Shown here: positions 57,901 through 62,886 of the stretch, in pieces
How positions within the stretch are numbered: the first letter of the stretch is position 1
How the letters are laid out: the number at the start of each line of letters is the position of its first letter
From: Gordionus sp. m RMFG-2023
Taxonomy: Eukaryota; Nematomorpha; Gordioida; Chordodea; Parachordodidae
DNA length: 64,000 nt
NCBI RefSeq assembly: GCF_954871325.1
Contig: NC_088776.1
Location: 16,802,052 to 16,866,051 of the forward strand
Reading direction: 5' to 3'
The notes under the pieces: generated by a model
Seen by the model: the letters and a program-made list of their open reading frames with translations, nothing else
The model's database searches: none
Told to the model about the DNA's origin: nothing
Program-made: the position numbers and the translations under genes

Positions 57901-60900
57901 ATCGAATATTTTTGTTTATTTTTTAGAATTCGATTTGCGACATAAAAATTCCATTCTTTTCCAATACATCTGAAGTAAAAAAAAAATTATTTTGAAAATA
58001 TTATTGATATTTAAGAATAAAAATTTAGATTTAAAATTAGTTTATACTAGTGTTGTTAAAGTTATAAGTTACATCCTTTAAAAAGTGATTAGCCACATCC
58101 ACTAGTTACGTGTCCTTTATGAAAAATTTTATTTAACTCAGCATTTTTAGTCTAATCTTTTTATTATACAAATAATGCGATTTAAATTTTAATTAGAGGA
58201 ATTTAAATGAAATAAATTTAATAATGCATTTAAAAAATATTTATTTGCTCAAAAAAAAAGTATAAAAAACGCATTATAAAAAGCTGGGCTTAAGAAATTT
58301 TATTTACAATAAAATATTTGCTAGTGTTTAAAAGGCTTGCTGGGGCTTTTTTCAAAAATAATTTCATTAACGAACTTTATACAGGAGAGCTTGATATAAA
58401 TGAGACATTATATTTAATAAAAATTTGGTAATTATCATATAAAAATAATGAATAATATTAGTGTTGTTAATCGGCTTAGCCGAGTCGGCTCGAATAGAGC
58501 TCACCCAAATTTTGGGTCGTTTTTTTCGACTCCAACTCAAAGTTTTGGTCGTTTTTTACGACTTCGACCCGAGTTCAAGCCGAAAAAACGACTTCGACCC
58601 AAAATATGGGTCGTTTTTTTCGACTCCGACCCAAGTCCAAGCCCAAAAAAAACGGCCTCGACCCAAAATATGGGTCGTTTTTTACGACTCCGACTCAAAA
58701 TTTGGGTTGTATTTTTCGACTCAAACTTGAAATTTGGGTCGTATTTTTCGACTCAAACTTGAAGTTTGGGTCATATTTTTCGACTCAAACTTGAAGTTTA
58801 GATCGTATTTTTCGACTCCAACTCAAAGTTTGGGTCGTTTTTCTGACTCAGACTCAAACATCTCGGGTCGTTTTATTCAATCCGACCCAAAATATGGATC
58901 TTTTTTTATAAAGACGACTTAAAGTTAGGGTTGCTTTTTCACCCCTAACCCAATATCTAGATCATTTTTTTCGACCAAAAGTCAAATAACATTTAGATAT
59001 TAATATTTTCGGCGGGAAAGTTACTTAAAGCTTCTTTAAATTATAATATTCATCAGTTATATTTTAAAATTTTTAAGTGAAGATGTACCATAGAAAAGTG
59101 CCATTTGTCATGATGGTTATTTTTGAACTTTTTTAAATGAAATAGATAAAAATATATATTGTATAGACATGTTAAATCAAAATTTCAGTGATGATGTACC
59201 ATAGATAAGTGGTAATTGTCATAATCGCTATTTTGGAACTTTTTTGAGTTTTTTTAAAGCAAATTGCTAAAATTATATATTCTAAACATGTTAAATTAAA
59301 AATTCAGTGAGGATGTATCATAGATAGGTGACAATTGTCATAATCGCTATTTTTGAACTTTTTCAAAGTTTTTTAAAGGAAATAAATATCTAAAAATATA
59401 TATTCTAAACATGTTAAATTAAAAATTCAGTGAGGATGTATCATAGATAGGTGACAATTGTCATAATCGCTATTTTTGAACTTTTTCAAATTTTTTTAAA
59501 GTAAATAGCTAAAAATATATATTCTAAACATGTTAAATTAAAAATTCAGTGAGGATGTATCATAGATAGGTGACAATTGTCATAATCGCTATTTTTGAAC
59601 TTTATCAAATTTTTTTAAAGGAAATAGCTAAAAATATATATTCTAAACATGTTAAATTAAAAATTCAGTGAGGATGTATCATAGATAGGTGACAATTGTC
59701 ATAATCGCTATTTTTGAACTTTTTCAAATTTTTTTAAAGGAAATAGCTAAAAATATGTATTCTAAACATAAATTAAAAATTCAGTGAGGATGTATCATAG
59801 ATAGGTGACAATTGTCATAATCGCTATTTTTGAACTTTTTCAAATTTTTTTAAAGGAAATATCGAAAAATATATATTCTAAACATGTTAAATTAAAAATT
59901 CAGTGAGGAGGATGTATCTTAGATAGGTGACAATTGTCATAATCGCTATTTTTGAATTTTTTCAAATTTTTTTAAAGGAAATATCTAAAAATAAAAATAG
60001 CGCATATGACAATTGTCACCTATATATGTAACATCCTCACTGAATTTTTAATTTAACATGTTTAGAATATATATTTTTAGCTATTTCCTTTAAAAAAAAA
60101 TTGAAAAAGTTCAAAAATAGCGATTATGACAATTGTCACCTATCTATGATACATCCTCACTGAATTTATAATTTAACATGTTTAGAATATATATTTTTAG
60201 ATATTTCCTTTAAAAAAATTTAAAAAAGTTCAAAAATAGCGATTATGACAATTGTCACCTATCTATGATACATCCTCACTGAATTTTTAATTTAACATGT
60301 TTAGAATATATAATTTTAGCAATTTGCTTTAAAAAAAAAGTTCAAAAATAGCGATTATGACAATTACCACTTATCTATGGTACATCATCCCTGAAATTTT
60401 GATTTAACATGTCTACAATATATATTTTTATCTATTTCATTTTTAAAAAAGTTCAAAAATAACCATCATGACAAATGGCACTTTTCTATGTTACATCTTC
60501 ACTTAAAAATTTTAAAATATAACTATGATGAATAGTTAATCAGAGCATTATAATTTAAAGAAGCTTTAAGTAACTTTTCCGCCTATAATATTAATATATA
60601 CTAAATGTTATTTGACTTTTGGTCGAAAAAAATGATCTAGATATTGGTAGGGGTGAAAAAAAGCAACCCTAACTTTAAGTCGTCTTTTAAAAAAAGATCC
60701 ATATTTTGGGTCGGATTGAATAAAACGACCCGATGTTTGAGTCTGAGTCAGAAAAACGACCCAAACTTTGAGTTGGAGTCGAAAAATACGATCTAAACTT
60801 CAAGTTTAAGTCGAAAAATACGACCCAAATTTCAAGTTTGAGTCGAAAAATACGACCCAAATTTTGAGTCGGAGTCGTAAAAAACGACCCATATTTTGGG

Positions 60901-61553
60901 TCGAGGTCGTTTTTTTCGGCTTGGACTTGGGTCGGAGTCGAAAAAAACGACCCATATTTTTGGTCTCGAAGTCGTTTTTTTCGGCTTGAACTCGGGTCGA
61001 AGTCGAAAAAAACGACCCAAACATTGAGTCGGAGTCGAATAAAACGACCCGAGCTTTGGGTCGGGGTCGCGACTTGCGGCGTTTTAACAACACTAAATAA
61101 TATATATCAATAATTAACAAATTTTAAAAAATTTAGTTATGTTTTTCATTACATTTTATTAAGTTATAGTTTAACTAGTTACATTTTTTCTAAAGTAACC
61201 ACTTAATGTTATTTTTTTAGCAAAAATTTATTACAACACTAGTTTGTGCATACCATGGGTAATTGTTATTTTTATTAAAGAAATTCTCGATAGGAATAAT
61301 ACTCGGAAATAGTTTTTTTTAAAGATAAATTAATTTATAAAACTACGTTTAATTAATATTGATTGATATCTGTCAAAATACATATTTAAGTTTTATTTTT
61401 TTCCATATATAATAGATTCCTGAGATCAAAAGTTATTTGGAATTTTTTCCTTTCCCATTTTATATAATAGCTAAAGATATTGAAGCATTATTAACTGTTT
61501 TTCCCGAAGCCCTTAAACAATGGTTCGAAATGATTGTATCGCGTCGTTCTTAA
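314..61553 (+). CDS. MDN1: Midasin (MDN1/Rea1), giant dynein-like AAA+ ATPase, N-terminus outside window
   Basis: Midasin is a nuclear/nucleolar ATPase that strips assembly factors (Ytm1 and Rsa4 in yeast) from pre-60S ribosomes. Its MIDAS domain binds their UBL domains and its six-AAA ring pulls. In order, the window shows the AAA3 Walker B and sensor motifs, complete AAA4, AAA5 and AAA6, a long helical linker, an Asp/Glu-rich stretch and a MIDAS domain with DDSTS and the SDGRG loop, ending in FPEALKQWFEM before TAA. This order is unique to midasin. About 68 exons, joined in phase at GT-AG sites, give about 14 kb of coding sequence, against about 4,500 residues expected from this point in human MDN1. 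Introns make up nearly four fifths of the locus and carry most of the repeats. The 5' end and promoter lie left of the window. Two linker regions (34120-34353 and 37724-37956) do not join cleanly. Identity is secure; individual weak splice sites are my inference. Confidence 0.97.
1302..7588 (+). CDS. MDN1: Midasin AAA4 and its lid
   Basis: The exons are 1302-1593, 1929-2110, 2158-2425, 2701-2779, 3501-3742, 7017-7240 and 7361-7588. The Walker A GQTGCGKTT is cut by the 1594-1928 intron between TG and CGK. The Walker B is SLLLDEISLADNSVLERLNS. Sensor 1, FATMNPGGDYGKKE, ends exactly at the 2779 splice and continues as LSPALRNRFTEIWC at 3501. NTRDVLRFTQFMN opens the exon at 7017. There is an acidic insertion of about 45 residues before MFEWRDG that human MDN1 lacks. 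The donor at 2426 (after five A) is weak, but the phase it gives (AA + T) is right. The 2111-2157 intron is only 47 nt. The 3743-7016 intron is swollen by a foldback transposon. ATP binding and hydrolysis residues appear intact. Confidence 0.93.
3974..6511. mobile_element. Foldback hAT-like element FB1 in midasin intron
   Basis: The ends are TAGTGTTGTTAAA and its complement TTTAACAACACTA, flanked by a perfect 8-bp duplication TGTACGAG (3966-3973 and 6512-6519). The element is 2,538 bp and consists of two long inverted arms, roughly 3974-4943 and 5283-6511, around an AT-rich spacer. The outer part of each arm is rich in short GTCGACTCG-type words. Inside, each arm carries repeats of about 110 bp with GACAATTGTC: one to two units on the left and about four, some shortened, on the right. 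It has no coding capacity. The 8-bp duplication and end sequence suggest mobilisation by a hAT transposase; that assignment is inference. Confidence 0.88.
7662..7872. mobile_element. Short foldback MITE FB2, same family
   Basis: A 211-bp element begins TAGTGCTGTTAAACGGCTC and ends GTTTAACAACACTA. The flanks are GAGCTTAG (7654-7661) and GAGCTGAG (7873-7880), an 8-bp target duplication with one difference. The arms pair over about 70 bases around a short unpaired middle. It lies in the intron after exon 7361-7588 and is a miniature relative of the large foldback elements. The one change in the duplication and the drift in the ends suggest it is older than FB1 and FB3. Confidence 0.82.
8316..11880 (+). 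CDS. MDN1: Midasin AAA5
   Basis: The exons are 8316-8432, 9272-9363, 9412-9525, 10242-10439, 10738-10845, 11104-11196 and 11491-11880; the last also carries the lead-in to AAA6. The lead-in reads LTLSKPMLLEG, the Walker A GSPGVGKTT starts across the 8433-9271 intron, INLSEHTDVCDLFGANLP follows, and the Walker B YWLLIDEINLA is split by the 9526-10241 intron. Sensor 1 is FACQNP, then GGGRKVLPKSFVNRF. MWEFNIRDLTRWCQL matches the WEFNLRDLFRWC signature of human AAA5. All junction phases agree. The 9364-9411 intron is 48 nt. Conservation of both Walker motifs suggests an active site. Residues at 11491-11880 are poorly conserved until VLQMNWMPILV. Confidence 0.94.
9939..10187. repeat. Three tandem copies of an 82-bp unit
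   Basis: The word CCTTATAACC recurs at 10001, 10083 and 10165, a period of exactly 82. Each unit holds ATTATTAACTATTA, TATACGCACAATTAAATTCC and TATGCTTTATTTTA. The second and third copies are almost identical; the first differs mainly at its left edge. It ends about 55 bases before the acceptor of exon 10242-10439, within intron 9526-10241. Confidence 0.93.
12298..23344 (+). CDS. MDN1: Midasin AAA6 with degenerate Walker B
   Basis: The exons are 12298-12426, 13395-13545, 20861-21143, 21249-21368, 21708-21792, 22349-22463 and 23178-23344. The Walker A IGNTGSGKTSLVRILA directly follows PILV at 11880. HPNTDTTDLIGNYEQ matches human MNSAMDTTELLGGFEQ. The Walker B position reads SWILIENANLC: it lacks the Asp-Glu pair, as is usual for AAA6 (human LLMDNVNFC), so this site probably binds but does not hydrolyse ATP. 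PAILDRLMPLLEP, then IIMTMNLSNGEISRAMNNRG (the sensor 1 and finger region), complete the module. The exon pair 13545/20861 joins a split Leu codon (C + TA) over the largest intron, 7,315 bp. Confidence 0.93.
12492..13224. repeat. Possible transposon remnant with poly-C tract
   Basis: The left edge CCAGGGACGTAACTACTG and the inverted right edge CCAACCAGGAGTTTTCAC are weakly alike. Inside are a run of 14-15 C near 12541, a diverged copy of the CAACGTGTT MITE and AT-rich filler. Short open frames here do not match any family. The rest of intron 12427-13394 is plain AT-rich sequence. Confidence 0.35.
15498..16241. mobile_element. AT-rich MITE-like element, AAAACGAAT ends
   Basis: The left end is TAGGGCTAAAACGAATTATT and the right end is the complement of TAGACAAAAAACGAATC. 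Repeated TTCGAATA words lie just inside both. It is about 744 bp. The flanks TGAGGGAT and GAGGCAAT are only roughly alike. The same AAAACGAATTATT end appears at about 35605-35620, so this is a dispersed family. Located in the 7.3-kb intron. Confidence 0.5.
17862..18212. mobile_element. MITE with imperfect inverted ends (CAACGTGTT family)
   Basis: The left arm has TTCCGGCAACGTGTTATT and TTCAACTTT; the right arm carries the complement (AAAGTTGAAATA, then AACACGTTACCAGG). A second pair, TGCCGGAAATGTATTCCA and GGAATACATTTCCGGTA, lies inside. A related, more decayed copy spans about 12885-13115 (CAACGTGTTTTATATAG, ACCGAAATGTATTCCG). No coding frame is present. Confidence 0.6.
18325..19875 (+). pseudogene. 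Decayed hAT transposon and transposase remnant
   Basis: The left edge begins TAGAGTTGTTAAAGTATC, close to the foldback-family end. Both ends carry several copies of GTATCTAGATA (18340-18420 and 19790-19862), a subterminal repeat pattern. Between them, + strand fragments read as a BED finger (CLPKN then STCNIVKHL near 18850-18925), an N-terminal hAT motif (PFSIVENPSFIKMIKTL near 19145-19200) and the core motif IGVTAHYIDPTSLERK near 19440-19485. Many stops and frame changes separate them. I could not find a matching target duplication, so the right edge is approximate. Confidence 0.75.
22490..22960. repeat. GC-edged repeat-like segment in intron
   Basis: Intron 22464-23177 has two G/C-rich patches, GGCCTTTGGGTCGGGTATTG on the left and GACCTGACCCACAAG on the right, around AT-rich sequence. 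This resembles the GGGTCGGG-edged MITEs elsewhere in the window. I could not define inverted ends or a target duplication, so it is only a probable decayed element. Confidence 0.35.
23586..26610 (+). CDS. MDN1: Midasin linker, first segment after AAA6
   Basis: The exons are 23586-23964, 24153-24537, 25286-25565, 25623-26168 and 26488-26610. The segment has long open frames with compatible phases: G + CT at 23964/24153, AC + G at 24537/25286, the rest in phase 0. The protein is helical, polar and poorly conserved. Recognisable spots are the YINRILTHHKSLHN region, the DPRWNSVLYAEP motif (human LDPRWNMQALD) and FINLFWTLWYMVQ. The start at 23586 (CTCGAACAATTT) is chosen over the later AG because only it preserves frame. 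The 25566-25622 intron is 57 nt. In yeast Rea1 this part forms the stem that couples the ring to the MIDAS domain. Confidence 0.85.
27068..27646. mobile_element. MITE-like element, ends TAGGGYTRTG
   Basis: It starts TAGGGCTATGCTGATATT and ends with the complement of TAGGGTTGTGTATTTTCC, with GATCGG-type words just inside both ends. It is 579 bp, AT-rich inside, without a coding frame. The flanks TTTTTTAC and TGTTT(TT)AC are similar but not an exact 8-bp duplication. It lies in the same intron as the LINE, upstream of it. Confidence 0.6.
27950..29390 (+). pseudogene. Decayed LINE (non-LTR retrotransposon) copy
   Basis: On the + strand, in several frames: an endonuclease-like part near 28060-28330 (ISAYIPLRKKGK, then NGHVATSDNG-like text), then reverse transcriptase from about 28470 (GKGVPFDCGSYRAIKLLKHA, MKVFERVLEKRIREN, LVDLEKAFDR near 28710). 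YADDLVL is at 28953. A C-terminal CCHC-like finger (WPCLVCGKGV then CTRCQKWVHKRC) lies near 29105-29205. The segment normally carrying GSVLSPLLF before YADD is deleted. Several frameshifts and stops are present. It is more G-rich than its surroundings, hence its visibility. It lies in the midasin intron 26611-29619. No clear target duplication or poly(A) tail was identified. Confidence 0.88.
29620..33925 (+). CDS. MDN1: Midasin linker, middle segment
   Basis: The exons are 29620-29834, 30189-30585, 30881-30989, 31187-31327, 31538-31824, 32323-32516, 32677-32909, 33005-33096 and 33657-33925. The clearest anchor is LNLDHVHPRYSYLKQQRETL at 31187, matching the HPHVRLLRQRMDRL stretch of human MDN1. 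Most joins are supported by phase. The 31327 donor (GATC/GTGAAA) was chosen over 31335 because only it lets the PFQREIQRFISSI frame continue. Exon 33005-33096 is the least certain: it is acidic, has no clear human counterpart, and is held mainly by phase. The protein is helical and of structural role. Identity of the segment follows from its position between secure flanks. Confidence 0.78.
34120..34543 (+). CDS. MDN1: Midasin linker exon(s), boundaries unresolved
   Basis: The previous exon ends in phase 2 at 33925 and the next begins in phase 1 at 35872, so coding sequence must lie between. The best-supported piece is about 34354-34543: FDQFHFTKSMNCNIS through NPFVSEYPSAT, ending ACA A/GTAATT, which joins NIITSNLN at 35872 in phase. 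Upstream, 34199-34378 is open in another frame and looks coding (FNYFASTRVYYILQ), and 34125-34209 is open in a third. One possible join is donor 34280 to acceptor 34353, a 74-nt intron, but I found no acceptor that connects this to 33925. Either a tiny exon or intron was missed, or the sequence holds an indel. Confidence 0.45.
34902..35110 (-). pseudogene. hAT transposase C-terminal (hATC) fragment
   Basis: On the minus strand the open frame reads MARDILSIQGSSTPCERLFS then KYRMSLKEETIRKTLCLKNW, which is the classic hATC dimerisation block (SVPSERLFS and LCLKSWL in other members). Only this end is recognisable. It lies in the midasin intron 34544-35871, in sequence rich in TTCGAATAATTCG-like words from about 34720 to 35620 that may be the rest of the same element. 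I could not pair its termini. It is a different subfamily from the transposase at 38838-40706. Confidence 0.82.
35872..38290 (+). CDS. MDN1: Midasin linker, segment with a 39-nt microexon
   Basis: The exons are 35872-36077, 36446-36667, 37300-37456, 37724-37956, 38097-38212 and 38252-38290. NAISTYLSNVLN through HPHVTELFALMAKL matches human SHLLQDWPEHPALEQLLVVM. LLALIYDYLIKSPVGQFEKR matches MLLVSTLQAFIEGSSLGEFH. FKTFVPIIKNHLQ then YEKELK matches the human FDRVQAKIV to LEKELK stretch. The last exon is 13 codons (SARKRDYSYITTN) between a 39-nt intron (38213-38251) and the hAT-bearing intron. It supplies the residues matching KWNDVSFWSIKQ of human MDN1. Exon 37724-37956 changes reading frame near 37798-37805 with no valid splice pair that fixes it, so it is an indel or a mis-modelled exon. 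Confidence 0.8.
38379..41928 (-). mobile_element. hAT transposon with intact ends, transposase on minus strand
   Basis: The terminal inverted repeats are perfect over 15 bp (CAGGGTTTCGAACCG) and the 8-bp target duplication TTACCAAG is perfect (38371-38378 and 41929-41936). The length is 3,550 bp. Subterminal regions at both ends are dense in CGGTTCGG-type words, as expected for transposase binding sites. A transposase of the hAT type fills the middle on the minus strand. It lies in the midasin intron 38291-42335. Perfect end repeats and duplication argue for fairly recent insertion, although the gene inside is already broken. Confidence 0.93.
38838..40706 (-). pseudogene. hAT-family transposase, broken
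   Basis: Reading on the minus strand: 40706-40359 has a BED-type zinc finger (C-x4-C, then H-x4-H: CKLENC and HIERFH). 40315-39809 has DIATRYDRSILG and YTITTDNAANM, typical of the hAT catalytic core. 39815-39330 has RCASHTFQLAIND and RWNSIYLMLERL. About 38960-38838 has the C-terminal dimerisation motif VPATQVSVERAFSSLKFIL. The frame changes between KSI and FDDKAF near 40365 and again in a T-run near 39855. In-frame stops occur near 39270 and 39075 in the C-terminal part. So the product is not a full protein unless these are sequencing errors. The start Met at 40706 precedes the zinc finger directly. Confidence 0.9.
42336..47422 (+). CDS. MDN1: Midasin linker, C-terminal segment
   Basis: The exons are 42336-42440, 42648-42981, 44264-44625, 44818-45024, 45780-46425, 47049-47155 and 47240-47422. 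LYPKLKKIRESYQ fits human LPKLRKRMRKMC. LYKSFYATGISYAKGLTLCN fits LFKHLAKIGLSYRKGLAWAR. MVRCHGIMDYLFFAVSRQRQ fits VERCRGFSAHLMKMLVRQRR. CALQMIPFVEGIFSQLLDI fits CSLLVRLVPVLSSYSDLVL. The donor at 42981 (ACT A/GTATGC) and that at 46425 (TCA A/GTTTTT) are both required by the phase of the next exon (A + AA and A + AT). These are the last helices before the acidic tail. The two frames and the conserved anchors are mutually consistent. Confidence 0.88.
46512..46834. mobile_element. MITE-like element, ends TAGCACACCCGCCC
   Basis: The left end TAGCACACCCGCCC and the inverted right end TATCATTCCCGCCC differ at three of 14 positions. Just inside lie GGTTGGGTGTGGTCGGG and AGGCGGGCTAG. It is 323 bp, has no coding frame, and shows no convincing target duplication. 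GC-rich ends in AT-rich surroundings set it apart. It lies in intron 46426-47048. Confidence 0.55.
47464..47776. mobile_element. 313-bp MITE with perfect 8-bp duplication
   Basis: The ends are TAGAGATCTGCA and TGCAGATCACTA (inverted, one difference), flanked on both sides by GCTCACAA (47456-47463 and 47777-47784). Subterminal blocks are rich in GGGTCGGG and GGCCGGGCCGGG. It has no coding capacity. End sequence and 8-bp duplication point to hAT mobilisation. It is in the midasin intron 47423-47968. The perfect duplication suggests a young insertion. Confidence 0.88.
47969..53396 (+). CDS. MDN1: Midasin Asp/Glu-rich region with an internal basic cluster
   Basis: The exons are 47969-48145, 48414-48549, 49308-49352, 49868-50400, 50805-51009, 51179-51417, 51839-51958, 52225-52467, 52748-53128 and 53334-53396. 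It opens with GMGEGQGLKNVSDQMEN, the counterpart of human GIGEGEGMKDVSDQIGN, and continues with blocks rich in D, E, N and K, such as FDLDDDLDDEEE. Exon 51839-51958 ends in a dense Lys/Arg run (KTRSNNRRQRKKKKMRK), a likely nuclear localisation signal. Reading frames and phases agree throughout. The acceptor at 50804 follows an A-run rather than pyrimidines and is weak. The region is a flexible tether that lets the MIDAS domain reach the ring. Low complexity means some exon edges could move by a few codons. Confidence 0.85.
50612..50683. mobile_element. 72-bp miniature relative of the TAGAGATCTGCA MITE
   Basis: It begins TAGAGATTTGCAAGCCCG and ends CTCTTGCAGATCTA, which are inverted relatives of the ends at 47464-47776. 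Between them is CCCGATTTACAGGACAGGGT. The flanks are T-rich and no clean duplication can be defined. It lies in the intron 50401-50804. It could be an internally deleted copy of the same family. Confidence 0.6.
51431..51640. repeat. Tandem duplication of 105 bp
   Basis: Positions 51431-51535 and 51536-51640 are the same apart from about one substitution (A at 51525, T at 51630). The unit contains CATTAGAATAATTATTTAAA and AAAATGTTTACAAAATAATA. It starts just after the donor of exon 51179-51417, in intron 51418-51838. Near identity implies a recent event, or possibly an assembly artefact. Confidence 0.93.
53577..61553 (+). CDS. MDN1: Midasin C-terminal MIDAS (VWA-like) domain and stop
   Basis: The exons are 53577-53683, 55765-55939, 56713-56786, 57152-57342, 57535-57671, 57927-57974 and 61416-61553. 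QLCEQLKIILEPTTASRYKG then DYKTGKRLNMKKIVDYIAS is nearly the human sequence. The metal-binding motif DDSTSMKDN (DxSxS) is intact. ICKFGREVQIMQPF joins across 56786/57152 (AA + A). LLFVISDGRGVFGNG carries the SDGRG loop, and the NSICDIKIPFF exon leads to IPEIKSYLEFFPFPFYIIAK and the terminal QWFEMIVSRRS. The stop TAA is at 61551-61553. The acceptors at 55764 and 57151 were chosen because they keep phase; longer open frames upstream of each are intronic. The last intron (57975-61415) holds two nested transposons. In yeast this domain binds the UBL domains of Rsa4 and Ytm1. Confidence 0.95.
54515..54890 (+). pseudogene. Retroelement C-terminal tail fragment
   Basis: The + strand reads HPRPDGLTVPWSLGKSLIWD followed by FTCI, then KYSKFTNYNFTPIVISSLGH and IGDKIRALTSEPKECYILKQ. 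This is the pattern of a domain (RPDG..PW..G..L.WD.T, then a SLG..... IGDRI block) that I know from the far C-terminus of reverse-transcriptase proteins of LINE-type elements in invertebrates. The copy is broken and isolated, with no polymerase domain nearby. It sits in the midasin intron 53684-55764. The element family is not certain; recognition rests on memory of the motif. Confidence 0.6.
58459..61095. mobile_element. Large foldback element FB3 with tandem sub-repeats
   Basis: The ends are TAGTGTTGTTAA and TTAACAACACTA, with a perfect 8-bp duplication AATAATAT (58451-58458 and 61096-61103) and a length of 2,637 bp. The outer arms (about 58480-58980 and 60620-61080) are arrays of short units of the type GGGTCGTTTTTTCGACTC. 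The inner arms are tandem repeats of about 120 bp, roughly seven to eight on the left and four on the right, each containing GACAATTGTC. The two halves are inverted about a point near 59990. Open frames here that read as repeats of GRFFRLRPKSKPKK are by-products of the arrays, not genes. Confidence 0.87.
59140..60480. repeat. About 120-bp tandem sub-repeats of FB3, inverted about 59990
   Basis: Units share CATGTTAAATTAAAAATTCA, then GATGTATCATAGATAGGTGA, then the palindrome GACAATTGTC and ATAATCGCTATTTTTGAACT. They run forward up to about 59990 and in reverse complement afterwards. Units nearest the centre are almost identical to each other; the outermost are more diverged, which suggests expansion from the middle. 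Similar units occur in FB1 at 4320-4450 and 5760-6200. Confidence 0.85.
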
Positions 61554-61636
61554 TAAAAAAAATTATGCCATTTTCGATATTATTTTATATGTATAAATAT
61601 AATATATACGTGTATCATACTCATATTATAAATAAA
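61552..61636 (+). promoter_or_regulatory. Candidate poly(A) signals after midasin
   Basis: AATAAA occurs at 61552-61557, overlapping the stop codon, and again at 61631-61636, about 80 bases downstream. The second is the more plausible signal. In DNA this AT-rich the hexamer is common by chance, so only its position supports it. Confidence 0.4.
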
Positions 61637-62776
61637 TTTCTTCATATATGACTCCTTGTTTTATGGGTTTTAATTTAATAATTAAGATTTTACATTTTAC
61701 CCACCTTACACACTAATTTCTAAAAGGAAGTTTTCACAATTATGCACATTTATGGATTCCTTTAAAAAAAATTTAAAAACAATATTAGTTCCCAAAATTA
61801 GTCTATTTTTATTACAAGAAGTGTATTCCTTTTAATATAATATATTGCAATTGTATAGAAATATGTTTAAAAAAAAGGATCCTTATAAATTATAACCCAT
61901 TTCCCTCTCATGGCCTGGTTCTGGCATGAGGGAGTAATTGCTATGAAGTAACAAGATTTTAAAAATTAGCTATGAATTAAAATGGAATCGCAAATGTTAA
62001 AATGCTGAGTTTTATATAAAATGCAAAATGTGGTCAGACCTGATTTATAAAAAATGGATATAAAATATTATGTTTAATTAAACAAACCAATAGTTTCTTC
62101 ATAAGATATAATAAGCCTATAACTTTCTTGTGGATTTATTAATTTGTACAAAATAATGTGTTCTAAATTTTAAAATTAGAAGGAAATTAAATAAATATTA
62201 TTTAATTCAAACGGATACTAAATTCCTAAATTCTTTTTTCAAATCGAATATCTCATTATTCGAGTCTTTTTTTGGAGGCCTAATTATAAAAAAAATCTTG
62301 TTATTTATGGTTTTTTCTATCTCGCTATTTATACATTGAAATGTACTTAATTTGAGGAGGGGGGGGGGGAGACTTTTTATAAAATAATCATATCTGTTTT
62401 ATACATTGAAATTTATTTTTTAAATTTTATTTTGATTCAAAAAAATATTTATTATAAAATTCAAAAAATATAATATTAATTAATTAAAACTATTTTATAT
62501 AATCATTATTTGTCAACCAACATTAGTATGCAATAAAAATTGATTTATTCAGCCTCTGCTGATTTATTCATTTCTATATAAATACAAACATTCTTTAAAA
62601 TCCAAAAGAATTTACTCACTTATAGAAAAGTGTTTACCTTAGCAATTAATCCATATATTCTTGTTTAATGGGAAGACAAGTACTTCAAATTCACCAATTT
62701 CAAGTTTTCCGATAGTCATCACAATTATTAGTCTAAATATTTTTAAAGCATGTAAAAACACAGAATGTATTATTAC
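61637..62776. other. Intergenic sequence downstream of midasin
   Basis: The stretch is AT-rich, with a run of ten G near 62358 and no supported gene. If the minus-strand exon at 62886-62777 is real, its following exon should be in or left of this stretch, but I did not find it. Confidence 0.5.
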
Positions 62777-62886
62777 CCGAAATTTTATTATTCGGTTGGT
62801 GTCAAATTTTTCGATTTCGTAGACTTCCACATAATATTTTTCAAAATTCGGAAATTTCCGGTTTAGGGAATAATTATTTCCGTAAC
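62777..62886 (-). CDS. Candidate exon of an unidentified minus-strand neighbour
   Basis: On the minus strand, AG/GT TAC GGA opens a frame of 36 codons reading NRKFPNFEKYYVEVYEIEKF then DTNRIIKFR, closing at CGG/GTAATA. It starts in phase 1 and ends in phase 0. The upstream candidate exon (63576-63364) ends in phase 1 with G, so the join gives a clean Gly. I do not recognise the protein with confidence. The pattern of strands around RFNP and IIKF is faintly like mitochondrial ribosomal protein mL53, which is only a guess. No further exon was found to the left. Confidence 0.35.

Larger units (their letters stand above)
58048..61241. mobile_element. Older hAT-like element split by insertion of FB3
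   Basis: The left end TAGTGTTGTTAAAGTTATAA is at 58048 and the right end TATTACAACACTA at 61241. The flanks GTTTATAC (58040-58047) and GTTTGTGC (61242-61249) are an 8-bp duplication with two A/G differences. Removing FB3 and one copy of its duplication leaves about 550 bp. No coding sequence is recognisable in it. The diverged duplication makes this element older than the perfect-duplication element sitting inside it. Confidence 0.72.

Noticed and set aside
58448-61120. Open frames with repeated GRFFRLRPKSKPKK on both strands
   Set aside because: They are translations of the short GGGTCG/CGACTC arrays in FB3, present in several frames and both strands.
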